From Colius striatus (Eukaryota; Chordata; Aves; Coliiformes; Coliidae), in NCBI RefSeq assembly GCF_028858725.1, contig NC_084767.1, positions 2,407,501-2,471,500 on the forward strand: a DNA stretch of 64,000 nt. Direction: 5' to 3'. Below, in pieces: positions 49,301-58,491 of this stretch. A program made the translations under genes and the position numbers. Every line of letters begins with the position of its first letter. The stretch's first letter is position 1. The notes under the pieces were generated by a model, which was not told where the DNA came from, did no database searches, and saw only the letters and a list, made by a program, of their open reading frames with translations.

Positions 49301-52300
49301 GGGAATACACGGAGCACTTTCTCTGATGGCTCCAATCTCCTTCCTGAAGTCTGCACCTTTTCAGTTCTCATCCCCTTCAGGAAGAGTGTGGAAAGACTTC
49401 CAATGGAAGTTTTAGTGACTGGTACTTCCCATACTAAGGTGCCACTGAGGTTGCACCTTAGTTCAGGCAGATAATCTCTGCAGTAAAATCACAGTTTCTG
49501 TCCAAGTGTGGCTGTACACATCAGTCATCACACACAACGTAACACCATCAGTCAGAAGAAATTAAGTTTGTACCTCATAGCTAGAGTGTAAAAATCTTCT
49601 TGTGACTTGGTATCTGTTAAGACTAGCAAATCCAGCTGAATGTTTGCACTCTTCAAACTTAAATGCCATGGACTGAAAATTGCCAGACACATATAATGAA
49701 CCTGACAGCTGGAATCCTCCTGCAGGACATAAGCCTCCTCTGCTAGAGAATGAGGCAGTAAGGAATACGTCTCTTGCCTTTAGCTCCTGCTCATTCTTTT
49801 CCCTTCCCAAAACCTACACAAGTACATTAAACATTGCTGACAAAGAGCCAAAACCTCCCAGCTTGTAAACTAATGGAAAATGTGCAACAAGAAAGCCTAA
49901 GTGACACAGCCACTATGTATGAACTATGTGTTCATGCCACTTTGAGTAGGGAACTGTCTTTATTTCATTACCAGTTTTTAAAAGCTGATCTTAAATTCCC
50001 TGGGTACATCATTAATCTTGTTTCTCGAGGGTCTTCATGATAACATCCCTTCCGAAAGCACGCAGCTTTGTAACGTTCTGTGCTGGTTTTGGCTGTGATA
50101 GAGTCAATTTACTTAACAGCAGCTGGTATGGGGCTATGCTTTGGGTTTATGTTGGAAACAGTATTGAGCACAAGGATACTTTCATTATTGCTGCTGAGCA
50201 GCGCTGACATAGTCAAGGCCTTTTCTGCTTCTCACCTCAACCCACCAGTGAGGAGGTGGGGGGGTGCACAAGGATTTGGGAGGGGACACAGCCAGGACAG
50301 CAGACCTCAACCAACTCAAAGGATATCCCACACCATATGGCATCATGCTCAGCACATAAAGCTGGGGAAGAAAGAAGGTGGGGGGGGGATGGGACACTCA
50401 GAGTGATAGCATTTGCCTTTCCAAGTCACTATTACACGTGCTGAAGCCCTGCTGTCCTGGGGATGGCTGAACTCTTACCTGCCCATTAGGGAAAGAATTC
50501 CTTGGTTTGCTTTGCTTGTATGGATTTTCCTTCACCTATTGAACTACCTTTTTCTCACAGATGACTTTTCCCATGTTTACCCTTCTGATTCTCTGCCCCC
50601 TCCCACCAGCAGAGAGAGTGAGAGGCTGCATGGGGCTTAGTTGCCATCTGCAGTTAAGCCACAATGCATTCACAGCTGACATGCTCACAAAGTGACACAC
50701 TCACCCAAGGGGCACTCTTAGAGACATCTATTTCTTCTTTCCAGCTCTTAGGAACTTACTAGTAACCCTAGTCAACACGCATCAGATTAGATGGGGGGAG
50801 GAAATGACTGTGAGACTGCATTCAAAAAGCACTAAGGAGTGAAAGCACTAACAAAGACTAAATTTGTGAACCAGCTGGTGAAATGCACATCATCTCCTCA
50901 ATTCTGACCAAAGCTTTTAGGAACCAGAGCTGGATTGCTAGCACCATTATTCCCCTGTGCACCTGCCTCAGTGGCTTTGTCAACTGTGCTGCAGCACAAC
51001 TCTCTAAAAAAACCATGCAAGAAAAAGACAGTGCAAAGCACCTGTGTATTAATTTTGTTGTGATAAGGACACACTTCAGTGTTGTACACTCCTGAGACAT
51101 GGCATTTGCCATCCAGATTGCACTGGACAAACACCTTTGCATGAAAAATTTGAGAAAGTATTTCATACTTATACAAAACAGTCAGGCCTCATAGCCCACT
51201 TCCACAGGCCTTTCCCAAAGATGGCCACTTGCCATCAAGACTAAAATTACACATTCAAGTTGGCTGTAACAGGAGAAGTTCATAATGGGGATATCAAGTA
51301 TGTTAATGTTCACACATTTGCTAGTATAGTCAAGCACTTCTGAAAAAAAATTACAATAAGGGGACACTTTGGTCTGACATCCAGTACAACTCAAAACTGT
51401 ATTGGATGAAAACTAATATTATCTTTTTCTCACTTGTTTTTAATCCATATTAAAACCTGGATGAAGTACAACAGGTTTGACTCTTGGTTTTGTTTCTGCC
51501 TAGATGTTACTTACGGACACAATGCTTTCTGATCTCTTCCTGCCCAGGCCTGCCCACTGCTTTGTGAAGCTCTCCGAGGGACTCTGCTTGATTACGAGAC
51601 CTTGCATTGCACCCAAAAGAGATTCAAAGCACTAAATACAAACATCTTCTCATAGAAACATACTAAATGCACTAAAGGCTTTAGTTGTACTTTGATGTCA
51701 TTTGACAAAACAGCAAAATATACATCTAGAAATTCAGAAGAGAGAACAGATAGTATCCAGAGAAGATCTTTCCTTGAAAAACACTGATGTTATTTATATT
51801 AAAAAAAACCCACAGGCACAAAAACCAACATTAAAAGCAACCACAAATGCCACTTTTCAAAGGAAGGATGCAGGCAAACAGGAGACTTATATACTCTGGT
51901 AGACCTAACATACTGAAAAAAAGTAAACACGTTTGTATCTGCCAGTAGCAGCTGCAAGTAAACAGAAAGCAGATGAGTTTTGCCAACAGTAGATGGTTGA
52001 CTAAATCTGTCAATAATCTAATGAAAACCATAGATCTCAGTGAAAGGAATTACGGAAGATTTTTCTTCCAAGCTTGTCTCTGGCTTAGTGTGTATTCCAA
52101 TGCCCTCTCAGTAGAGCATATGGTATGGTGTAGCAACTTCAACATTTGCGTTTATTCTCTTGCTGTCAAAGGGCAAGAGAACAGTCTGGAAAGTCTGTTT
52201 CTTCAGGATTTATTTGGGATTTTCAGGTAGAAGTCATCTCCCTCAATCACACTCAACTTCAGAAGTAGCATTCAAAACTACATGGGACCCCATTAAAAAG

Positions 52301-55300
52301 AAAAGTAGCCTATCACACACAAATCTACTTCACCAGGTTTTTTGGTAAGAGAATACCAGTGTTCATCTACAAGGCCAATAAAGAATAAATACTTGTGCAA
52401 CACTTTCACCAACAAAAGCACTATGGATATCCACAACTACTGAAATTTCTACAGTACTTTCATCCTAAAAACTTTTTTAGACAGCGCAATAGTTCTGAAT
52501 CACATTGTGAGTTCAAGAACACAGCACAACAAACAGACCTAGAAAATACTTCAAAGCTGCAAGTATGGACATACTGGTAAACCACTGGCACAGGAAATGC
52601 CAGGCAGCATATACCCAGCCTCCCATGCCTCTTGCATATTTATGAGAACCACAGCGACTGAAAGTGACAGAGATTTGAAACCAAGAGGTAAGAACATGCA
52701 TAGGTTTCATAAATGGAATTAGGCAGAAGTCTGTCCAGCATCACAAATATTTAAAGCACTTACCTACTAAAGCAGTCATGAAACGATTCATAGAGAGGGG
52801 TTCCAAGTACATTGGCCCTTCATATCCTGATTCCAATTCACTCCTGACATAATCCCTAAAAAAAAAAAAACCCACAAGTTATTAAGATCCATCTGATCAG
52901 ACAAGAAGCAATTTATTCATTCCACACATCCATAACTTCAGTGTACATCACAGTCAATTAACTACATTACAAAAAGCAATATTAACACTATTAACTACTG
53001 TAACAGCAGCCTCACTGATGTAAGGATCTAACTGAGGCATGACTTAAGCAAAAGTAGTATTATCTGTAATTAGACTCACTGGCATGGCTGTAAAAATCCT
53101 TTGGGACACCCAAGCTGTTCTTCAGAGCGTGGCCTCAAACTACTTATTGACAAAGCCTCTTAAGCACCATTCCATTTTTAAATATCCTTATTAAGTTTTA
53201 TTCTTCCTAGTAATAATTTATTTTCTCACCAGCTTCATGAGGGAAAAAAATAAGCAAATCTGAGAGCTTGAGAGGTCTTCCAATGTAATCCTTGCAGTAT
53301 TTTGCACCTAACAATTTGTTTGCATTGACTTAAAAGGATAGGTACGAAGGAAAAGTGACAGTCATGGACTGGAGTCAGGAATAGAGTTGCTTCATAATCC
53401 TTTTATCCAACACAATTTGGAAGTTTAACTCTATCCTAGGAAACCTGGGGAATAACTTGATACTCTCAAACTAATAAGATCCCTATTGACATGGTGTGAC
53501 AGTCTGAAAATATGACAGGTTATTTGTAATTTCTCTCAGAAAATATTGGCTAGGAAAGTAGGCTCAGACAATCGAGAAAAAAGGTGTAAGAACCTGAGAA
53601 GACTGGGTCATTTTCTGCTGTATATGACATACTTAACAGCAATAGAACTCAAATATTAACTTTTGACTAAGAGCAAGCAGTTTGCACTTTCAGAAGGCAA
53701 CCCTGGAACAGCACAGATATAATTCTGCAGTGACTCCTTAATCCTCTGCCATGACACAGCCGGCAATAGCTGTGAGCCTTTATATTCAGATCTCCAGCCT
53801 CTTTTTCTGTCTTACCCTGCGACCCTTCCTTCTCCATTCCCAAAACAACTGCTGCTTCACCTTTGTTACAACACTACCAACTCTGCCAATAGCAGTACAG
53901 CTAAAGCCAATGCTCCTATCTGGATGATACTGCCCAGTCATTCATGTGTAGCTGCATCACATCCCAGGAATGCCAGACAGACACACTCGATCTGACCCTG
54001 CATGCAGCTAGCAGAATCTGTTTGCTGGAGGGGCATGGCACTTTATTACATATTTATTTATATCAGTGAGGCAAGTCACACTTCCTGAGAACAGATGCAG
54101 TCAAAGCAAGGCAAACAGGAGAGGAAACCACAACCAATACAAGAATTGCTCTTTTTATTTCAGTGCAGAAAAATATGTAACTCAGTGCTACTGGAAGCAT
54201 TCACTTCTTCCCAGAAATGTGCAAATATACCCTTCTTCTAGTATTAGCTGAGGTATTCACATCTTCACTGGCAAAAAAAAAATCTCTGGAATTCAAGGCA
54301 TAAATCTTAAAGTACTAAAACAAACACTTCAAAGCCTGTTCTTCATAGCTGACAACCCTGCCTACTCACTGCAGCTTTTCAAGTGTCCTGGTGTACGTGA
54401 GGTATGTTGAAATGGGTTCTTAAACTGTAACCTACAATTAAAAACACATGAGGATAGAAAAGGCACCTAAGAAGACTGATTCTAGGTAGAACTTTTCCCC
54501 TTGGTGTCAAGGTATAGCTAAGCACAAGGGGTTTTTTCCACCTCCTAACATACAAACAGATGCAATCTTTGGGACAAAGTTGGGGTGGTTTGGGTTATTT
54601 TCATTTATTTTGTGTGAACCTGCAGAGAGCACTTTCTGAGAGCATTATCAACACAAGCAGGATAATCCATCAAAATTATAAAGGGAGAAAAAAAAAAGAA
54701 CACCAATCACAAGATGCTGAAGATGGCTTTTTGTATTAGCAATATCACGCTCTGTCGTCAAACTTAGTGTGAAAACACCAGCTATTTCTAAACTGCTAGA
54801 AGGAAAGCAGTGAGGACATCAGGTTTCTTCTCTATTAGGAAACGGGTTACAAAATCATCCAAGATACTAACTGTGGCAAGATGACCTTACACAACTTAGC
54901 CAAGACATACCAAAGACAGTGCATTTACAGTTGCTTCTTCAACACTAGGAAAATGCTCTTGCTAACAGTTCTTGCCATTGCCTACCTGATTCAGTCATCT
55001 GAACAGAGGTCTGTACTTGGCTTAATTCTTTCAGTAACTCACTAATTTTTAGGCCTACTAGCTTGGAGAAGCAATCTTTTAAGATCTCCTAAATTTTTTT
55101 AAACAATATTTGTAGATCATGTCTTAATAAGGAAAGCCAAAGCAATGATTCTCTTATTACCAGTACAAACACAAGGATCTTTTGGCACAGACGCTAACCA
55201 GAAGATGCCTCGAGCAGCTGCAGTGCCACACAAGATGCTGAGAAGAGCAAGTGCCTGCACTCAATTTTGATCAATTAAAGCTGTATTAAGCTGCAGATTT

Positions 55301-58300
55301 TACATTTGGGAATTGTTCGCTTTCCTGCAGCACTGTAAGAAAACCAGAATGCTAAAATCATTATTTACTAGCTAATGGAATGACTGAAACTACGTTATTA
55401 CTTTATAAAATTAGGAACTAAGAAAGCTTAAATCAGATTGCCTGCTGCTCATTCTGTAGATGCATTCCCAGCCTCATTCAATCAAACTGCTGGACTGTTA
55501 ACATGGACTCACTGACAGCCACAACTAACAGTTGCTCTTTGTTACTGAAAGCGCAGAAAGGTCTTCTGTTATTAAAAAATATTTTGTAATTGACTAATAT
55601 CAGGCACAGTGGTTATCAGACCTAACTGACTCATATTGCTGACGTCCACTTTGGCTGATTAATCTGCGCTCTCAACATCAAACACACTCACAGGTTTCAA
55701 ATGCCTACAAACTTAAAACCAGGTGTGTTTTAAGATGATCCATAAGAAAGAATTCAGTCTCTTGCTCTGTCCTCCATCTTCTCACTCTGAGCTCTGCAAG
55801 GCTCAACACTTGGAATACAATCATAACAAAACTGTAAAATGAGGTAGGTTCTAATTTTTAGCATTAACAGTGTGTTTAATTGCATCATTTCTTTTCTCTG
55901 TAATTGCATCATTTATCTTCCCAAGTTTTATTGCTAGAAATGGGGAAAAGAAATGTGATCCTTTGAAGCAAGACATTTGTAAAGCTACATAAAAAATAAA
56001 ACCAGCATCCATTTTCCTTGTCAGGAACAGCAGGATTTTGTTTCTTAAAGCTAACTTCTTTTTCCCATGAACAGATGGTGTTATTATCTCCACCCAAATT
56101 GCCAGGTTAACACGCTTCATACAAATGTAGCATCTTCTTGAACTCTCCAAGTGTTTACAGACATTAGCTAATCAATCTCTACACATTAAGGTAATTCTCA
56201 GTCTTGCAAACAAACATTTGAGAAGTGACTTGTCAAGGTCACATAGACCTGGAAGTCTGGAGTCAGAACTTAACTATAAAATTCACATCTTCTCATTCCC
56301 AGACTTGCAGCTGAACCACAAGCTATTTCTGGGGTGGAAAAAAAGCACAGAAAGCTGAAGTCTTTCAACAGCTCAGAATTTCCAGGACACTGCAGAGTCA
56401 CAAGTGCCAGCTGATTCTGGTCCTGTTCTATAATTTGCATTAGCCAAACTGGCCTCAATATGAGACCTCTTCATCTGTCTTAAATAGCATCACAACTGGT
56501 AGTGCACACAAGCAATTCACTGGAAGTTTTCAGCTCTAAGCAGAATTAGCAACAAAAACCACTCAGGAACAGTTTGCACATGTGACTACTGTAGGCCTTG
56601 TTACAATCAGTTTGCTAAATACAAACAGCTGAAATTGGATAGCTTTGGCAAGGAAAGGAATCCTTTCACTAACATTGTATTTGTGTGTTACACTTTACTA
56701 TTTTCAGTAGGAAAACTAATGACATTTAAAAATTCTTTTGAAAAGCTACTGTGCGGCTCCCCATGTTATACAAAGGCTGCTGCTGGGAACCCCTTGCACA
56801 GTGTCTCCTTCCAAACCCCTCCACTCATGTCTGGGAACAGGTAAGCTCACTCCAAAGTGTTAGCAACTACCTTTGCTTTGCAAAATAGCTAGGGAATACT
56901 GATGGATTATTTGAATCCATGACATCTTTTAATTAAATATATTTTTTGTGCCAGTCGATGCAAGATTTAATTAAAAGTCTTAACTCTAGAAGCATCAACT
57001 AGAGAAAGCTGAGTACAAATACACTGAAAAGTTCAAGTAGTCGTTATCTAATGTGATTCAATGACACATGTAAAGTCTCAAACCTCACAAAGCAAGTCAC
57101 AATTCACATTACAGAGAAACACAAAGAAGATATTAAAATCAACCACAGTGCTATCCCTTAATGTATCAACCAAAATCTGTATCACTTTTAAGAAGACCCA
57201 CAACATAAAGATCTTCAGCTGTAAATGTTCTGGACTGAAGCCCTGGCTCTGACAGATATTTGTTCTTGGTTTTATTTTACCACAACTTCTTAAATAACGT
57301 TTAGGTCACTTTTTCTAATAAGTGAGCTCTCAACCATGTGAGAAACATCCACAAACTGTACCTATAAAAGCCCAGGACTCCCCTGAGGATGATAAAAATA
57401 CCCTCTTTCCTTCCTACCCAGGAAATAAGAGGCCATAATTTCCCTCTTGCACCCTCATCCATTCAGGAAATCATTAACTGCAACTCTGACAACCACAACA
57501 GCAACATGTCAGGTCACCACAAAACCTTCATTAACATTCCCTTGAACTGCAACATACCAAGTAAGAGACAGTCCAGCAAATGCTTGGGAGCAGTAATTTT
57601 GATGCGGAAATAACCAACCTATCACTTCAATCAATCAACAGCACATTTTCAAATGTTTTCCATCAGCAGACACCAAAATAAGTCAGGCTCAAGTCCACGG
57701 TTTCAAAACTTCCCAAGTAAAGCCATTAGTGTGATGGCACTCTCTTTAGTTCCAATTAAACATCTTGTCAGTATGAGAGTTTACATTGGCTTTCAACAGA
57801 TTTAGCTGCAAGACAAAGAAGGGTGGTTGACTTTGTCTTGCCTGACTCAGTGTTCTCCAGCCTCTTGCTCTGCATCCAAATCACCTTTGTAAAATATATT
57901 ACATGGCAAATTTAGGAATAAATTTCACTATTACTTCACTTTTACCACCTTCCCTATCCCTATTTGCACTCTCATCCTAGGGGCCAGGAAACTAGAAGTT
58001 AACACCCTGTCTGCTTTGTAAAATGCTCCAGTGTAGAAAACATGTCAGTCAAGCCACTGAGGAACTCAGATCATTACATCAGAGGGTACTTTTAGTCTTG
58101 TGATGAGTATCTTCTTTGCTTGGATTAGTGGACATTACGCTGCACAGAAACATAGCTTGAAATTCCCTTTAAGTTAATGAAAATACACCAGAACTACTTG
58201 ACTGCATATTTCATTCCATAAACTTTTTCAAGACAAAGAACACTAAAATATACATGGATGTCTCATACAAAGAAGGCCTTCACAAAACCAGACCTACTTT

Positions 58301-58491
58301 ATTTATGTAAGAAAAAAATAAAATACCAGTTATTCTTCTATTTCCCAAACCAAGCTAACAAAATTAATTAACTTATTCTTACCTGGAAATTTGGTGCCCA
58401 GCATAAAGCAGCAGTGCAGTCAAAAAGTACAGGTAAAGTTGAACCAGGTGTTGCCTTGGTAGAGTTAGAAGCACAACGCTTAAGATGTAAC
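33928..58491 (-). CDS. RNF145: RNF145, ER-membrane RING-H2 E3 ubiquitin ligase (partial; N-terminal exon beyond right edge)
   Basis: A polytopic ER ubiquitin ligase of the TRC8/RNF139 family. From the literature it acts in sterol homeostasis, with INSIGs in sterol-driven HMG-CoA reductase degradation and in ubiquitination of SCAP. Nine exons (109, 92, 236, 176, 141, 183, 148, 357 and 450 bp including stop) join in frame to give 630 residues. If the missing N-terminus is 61 residues as I recall for human, the RING starts at Cys537 and the protein has about 691 residues. The membrane part carries many hydrophobic helices (TRC8 N-terminal domain) and the YLYF INSIG-binding motif. A RING-H2 domain (C537, C540, C552, H554, H557, C560, C571, C574) faces the cytosol. 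The tail after the RING is acidic, low-complexity and diverged. TRC8 is excluded by the near-identity to RNF145 through the membrane region. Coordinates are the coding envelope. Confidence 0.97.
34378..35474 (-). other. RNF145: RNF145 intron splitting the RING
   Basis: A 1.1-kb intron between the second and third RING cysteines. No recognisable element; open frames on the plus strand (such as 35112-35603) overlap the exon antisense and are not genes. Confidence 0.85.
35475..35831 (-). CDS. RNF145: RNF145 exon (residues ~424-542, last helices and first RING cysteines)
   Basis: A 357-bp exon, phase 0 at both ends. It encodes VLGTLFIYVLFMVEEFRKEP, GTYRLLEFLVALCVVAYGVS, VMGSVIIFIHSYYNVWLRAQ, the cytosolic linker KSFLLRRDAVNKIKSLPVAT, and CAICYQ, which starts the RING (Cys537 and Cys540 in the numbering above; Cys537 codon at 35492-35490). 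Donor TACCAG|GTAAGA. Confidence 0.97.
35832..36524 (-). other. RNF145: RNF145 intron (693 bp)
   Basis: Unique sequence with GT-AG ends; nothing else seen. Confidence 0.85.
36525..36672 (-). CDS. RNF145: RNF145 exon (residues ~374-423)
   Basis: A 148-bp exon encoding SLWKHFRAVSLCLFLLVFPA, YMAYMICQFFHMDFW and LLIIISSSILTSLQ. Acceptor GTTTGCAG, donor CTTCAG|GTAAGA. Its frame differs from the longest open run over this stretch. Confidence 0.95.
36673..38518 (-). other. RNF145: RNF145 intron (1.85 kb)
   Basis: Unique sequence with GT-AG ends; no repeat or RNA gene recognised. Confidence 0.85.
38519..38701 (-). CDS. RNF145: RNF145 exon (residues ~313-373)
   Basis: A 183-bp exon encoding GMTEGVTLLILAVQTGLIEL, QVVHRAFLLSIILFIVVASI and LQSMLEIADPIVLALGASRD, two membrane helices. 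Acceptor GATCTGCAG, donor GGACAA|GTAAGA, splitting Lys374 across the next intron. Confidence 0.95.
38702..39675 (-). other. RNF145: RNF145 intron (0.97 kb)
   Basis: Unique sequence with GT-AG ends; nothing recognised. Confidence 0.85.
39676..39816 (-). CDS. RNF145: RNF145 exon (residues ~266-312)
   Basis: A 141-bp exon encoding IAECCSTPYSLLGLVFTVSF, VALGVLTLCKFYLQGYRAF and VNDPAMN, in frame with both neighbours. Acceptor TCCTCCCAG, donor AACAG|GTAAGT. Confidence 0.95.
39817..43445 (-). other. RNF145: RNF145 intron (3.6 kb)
   Basis: Contains one probable ancient LINE tail (41690-41860, separate entry). The rest is unrecognised unique sequence. Confidence 0.8.
41690..41860 (+). mobile_element. 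Probable ancient CR1/L3-like LINE 3' remnant
   Basis: GGACCCTTGGCTAGATCAGC followed by ATTTGGTCTGACCCAGCACAG and TCTTATG resembles the degraded 3' end of an old amniote LINE (consensus-like '...GATGGACCATTGGTCTGACCCAGTA...'). It is strongly diverged, and I recall the family only by its tail. Confidence 0.45.
43446..43621 (-). CDS. RNF145: RNF145 exon (residues ~208-265)
   Basis: The acceptor reads CTTGCCCAG and the donor ACAAG|GTAATT. It encodes VVEVYGLLALGMSLWNQLVV, PVLFMVFWLVLFALQIYSYF and STRDQPASRERLLFLFLT, all hydrophobic helices joined by short loops. The true frame carries no early ATG; an overlapping frame with a longer open run here is spurious. Confidence 0.95.
44118..44300 (-). 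mobile_element. CR1 LINE 3' end fragment
   Basis: In the plus strand it begins GAATCACAGAGTAGTAGGGG then TTGGAAGGGACCTCGAGAGAT and CCAACCCCCTGCTAAAG, the reverse complement of a CR1 tail. It continues into AGGAACATGTCCAGGCAGG, GAGGAGACTCAATACCCTCC and CCCAGCCTGTTCC. The copy is in the same orientation as RNF145. Confidence 0.92.
45664..45764 (+). mobile_element. CR1 LINE 3' end fragment (short)
   Basis: GTTGGTGACCTGATCTAAGT, GGGGGTTGGACTAGATGATC, AGAGGTCCTTTCCAACCCCG and ATTCTTTGATTCGGTGA are the terminal ~100 bp of a CR1 copy. It is antisense to RNF145. Confidence 0.92.
46137..46235 (+). repeat. Possible ancient amniote interspersed repeat remnant
   Basis: GCTAGGTGCTGTACAAGCAC followed by CAAAGACCAACTGCATAC resembles an old dispersed amniote sequence ('...GGTGCTGTACAAACACA... 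CCCAAAGAGCTTACA...') that I recognise by wording but cannot assign to a family. Weak. Confidence 0.3.
47188..47423 (-). CDS. RNF145: RNF145 exon (residues ~130-207)
   Basis: The acceptor reads GTTTTCAG and the donor GTTCAG|GTAAGA. The exon encodes GQLVVCTLCSCVMKTKQIW, the AHMLPLLARLCLVPLE helix, and FAMIFTGLEVLYFLASNLLV before PYNLAKSAYRELVQ: two to three membrane segments of the TRC8-like domain. Confidence 0.96.
47424..52763 (-). other. RNF145: RNF145 intron (5.3 kb)
   Basis: Holds the solo LTR at 50079-50666. The rest is unique sequence without recognised features. Confidence 0.8.
50079..50666 (+). mobile_element. Solo LTR of an avian endogenous retrovirus
   Basis: The block starts TGTGCTGGTTTTGGCTGTGA and matches the layout of a frequent neoavian LTR: a U3 with CAAGGCCTTTTCTGCTTCTC, GGGAGGGGACACAGCC and CATCATGCTCAGCACATAAA (CATAAA promoter element at 50355-50360), then ATTGAACTACC near 50541 where the family has its polyadenylation region, and an end near TTAAGCCACAATG. 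Imperfect 5-bp flanks, CGTTC (50074-50078) and CATTC (50667-50671), could be a decayed target duplication and would suit the ERVL class. There is no internal retroviral sequence on either side, so it is a solo LTR, non-coding, in reverse orientation to RNF145. Confidence 0.82.
52764..52855 (-). CDS. RNF145: RNF145 exon (residues ~98-129)
   Basis: A 92-bp exon encoding DYVRSELESGYEGPMYLEPL then SMNRFMTALV, a loop plus the start of a helix. The acceptor polypyrimidine tract is an unbroken T run (plus-strand A run at 52858-52870). The donor is TAG|GTAAGT. Confidence 0.95.
52856..58382 (-). other. RNF145: RNF145 intron (5.5 kb)
   Basis: A MIR-like SINE remnant lies at about 56215-56330 (separate entry). 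No exon, RNA gene or other repeat recognised. Confidence 0.8.
56215..56330 (+). mobile_element. MIR-like (CORE-type) SINE remnant
   Basis: GAGAAGTGACTTGTCAAGGT followed by CACATAGACCTGGAAGTCTG and GAGTCAGAACTT, then CATCTTCTCATTCCCAGAC, follows the order of the MIR core and 3' part ('GTGACTTGCCCAAGGTCACACAG...GGAACTTGAACCC...CTCCCAG'). It is old and diverged. Confidence 0.55.
58383..58491 (-). CDS. RNF145: RNF145 exon with YLYF motif (residues ~62-97)
   Basis: The acceptor reads TTTATTACAG and the donor TTCCAG|GTAAGA. The exon encodes a hydrophobic helix, YILSVVLLTLPRQH, then QLYLYFLTALLLYAG and HQIS. The YLYF motif is at 58435-58424. It begins with two bases of a split Gly codon, so an upstream coding exon must exist beyond 64000. 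Confidence 0.95.
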
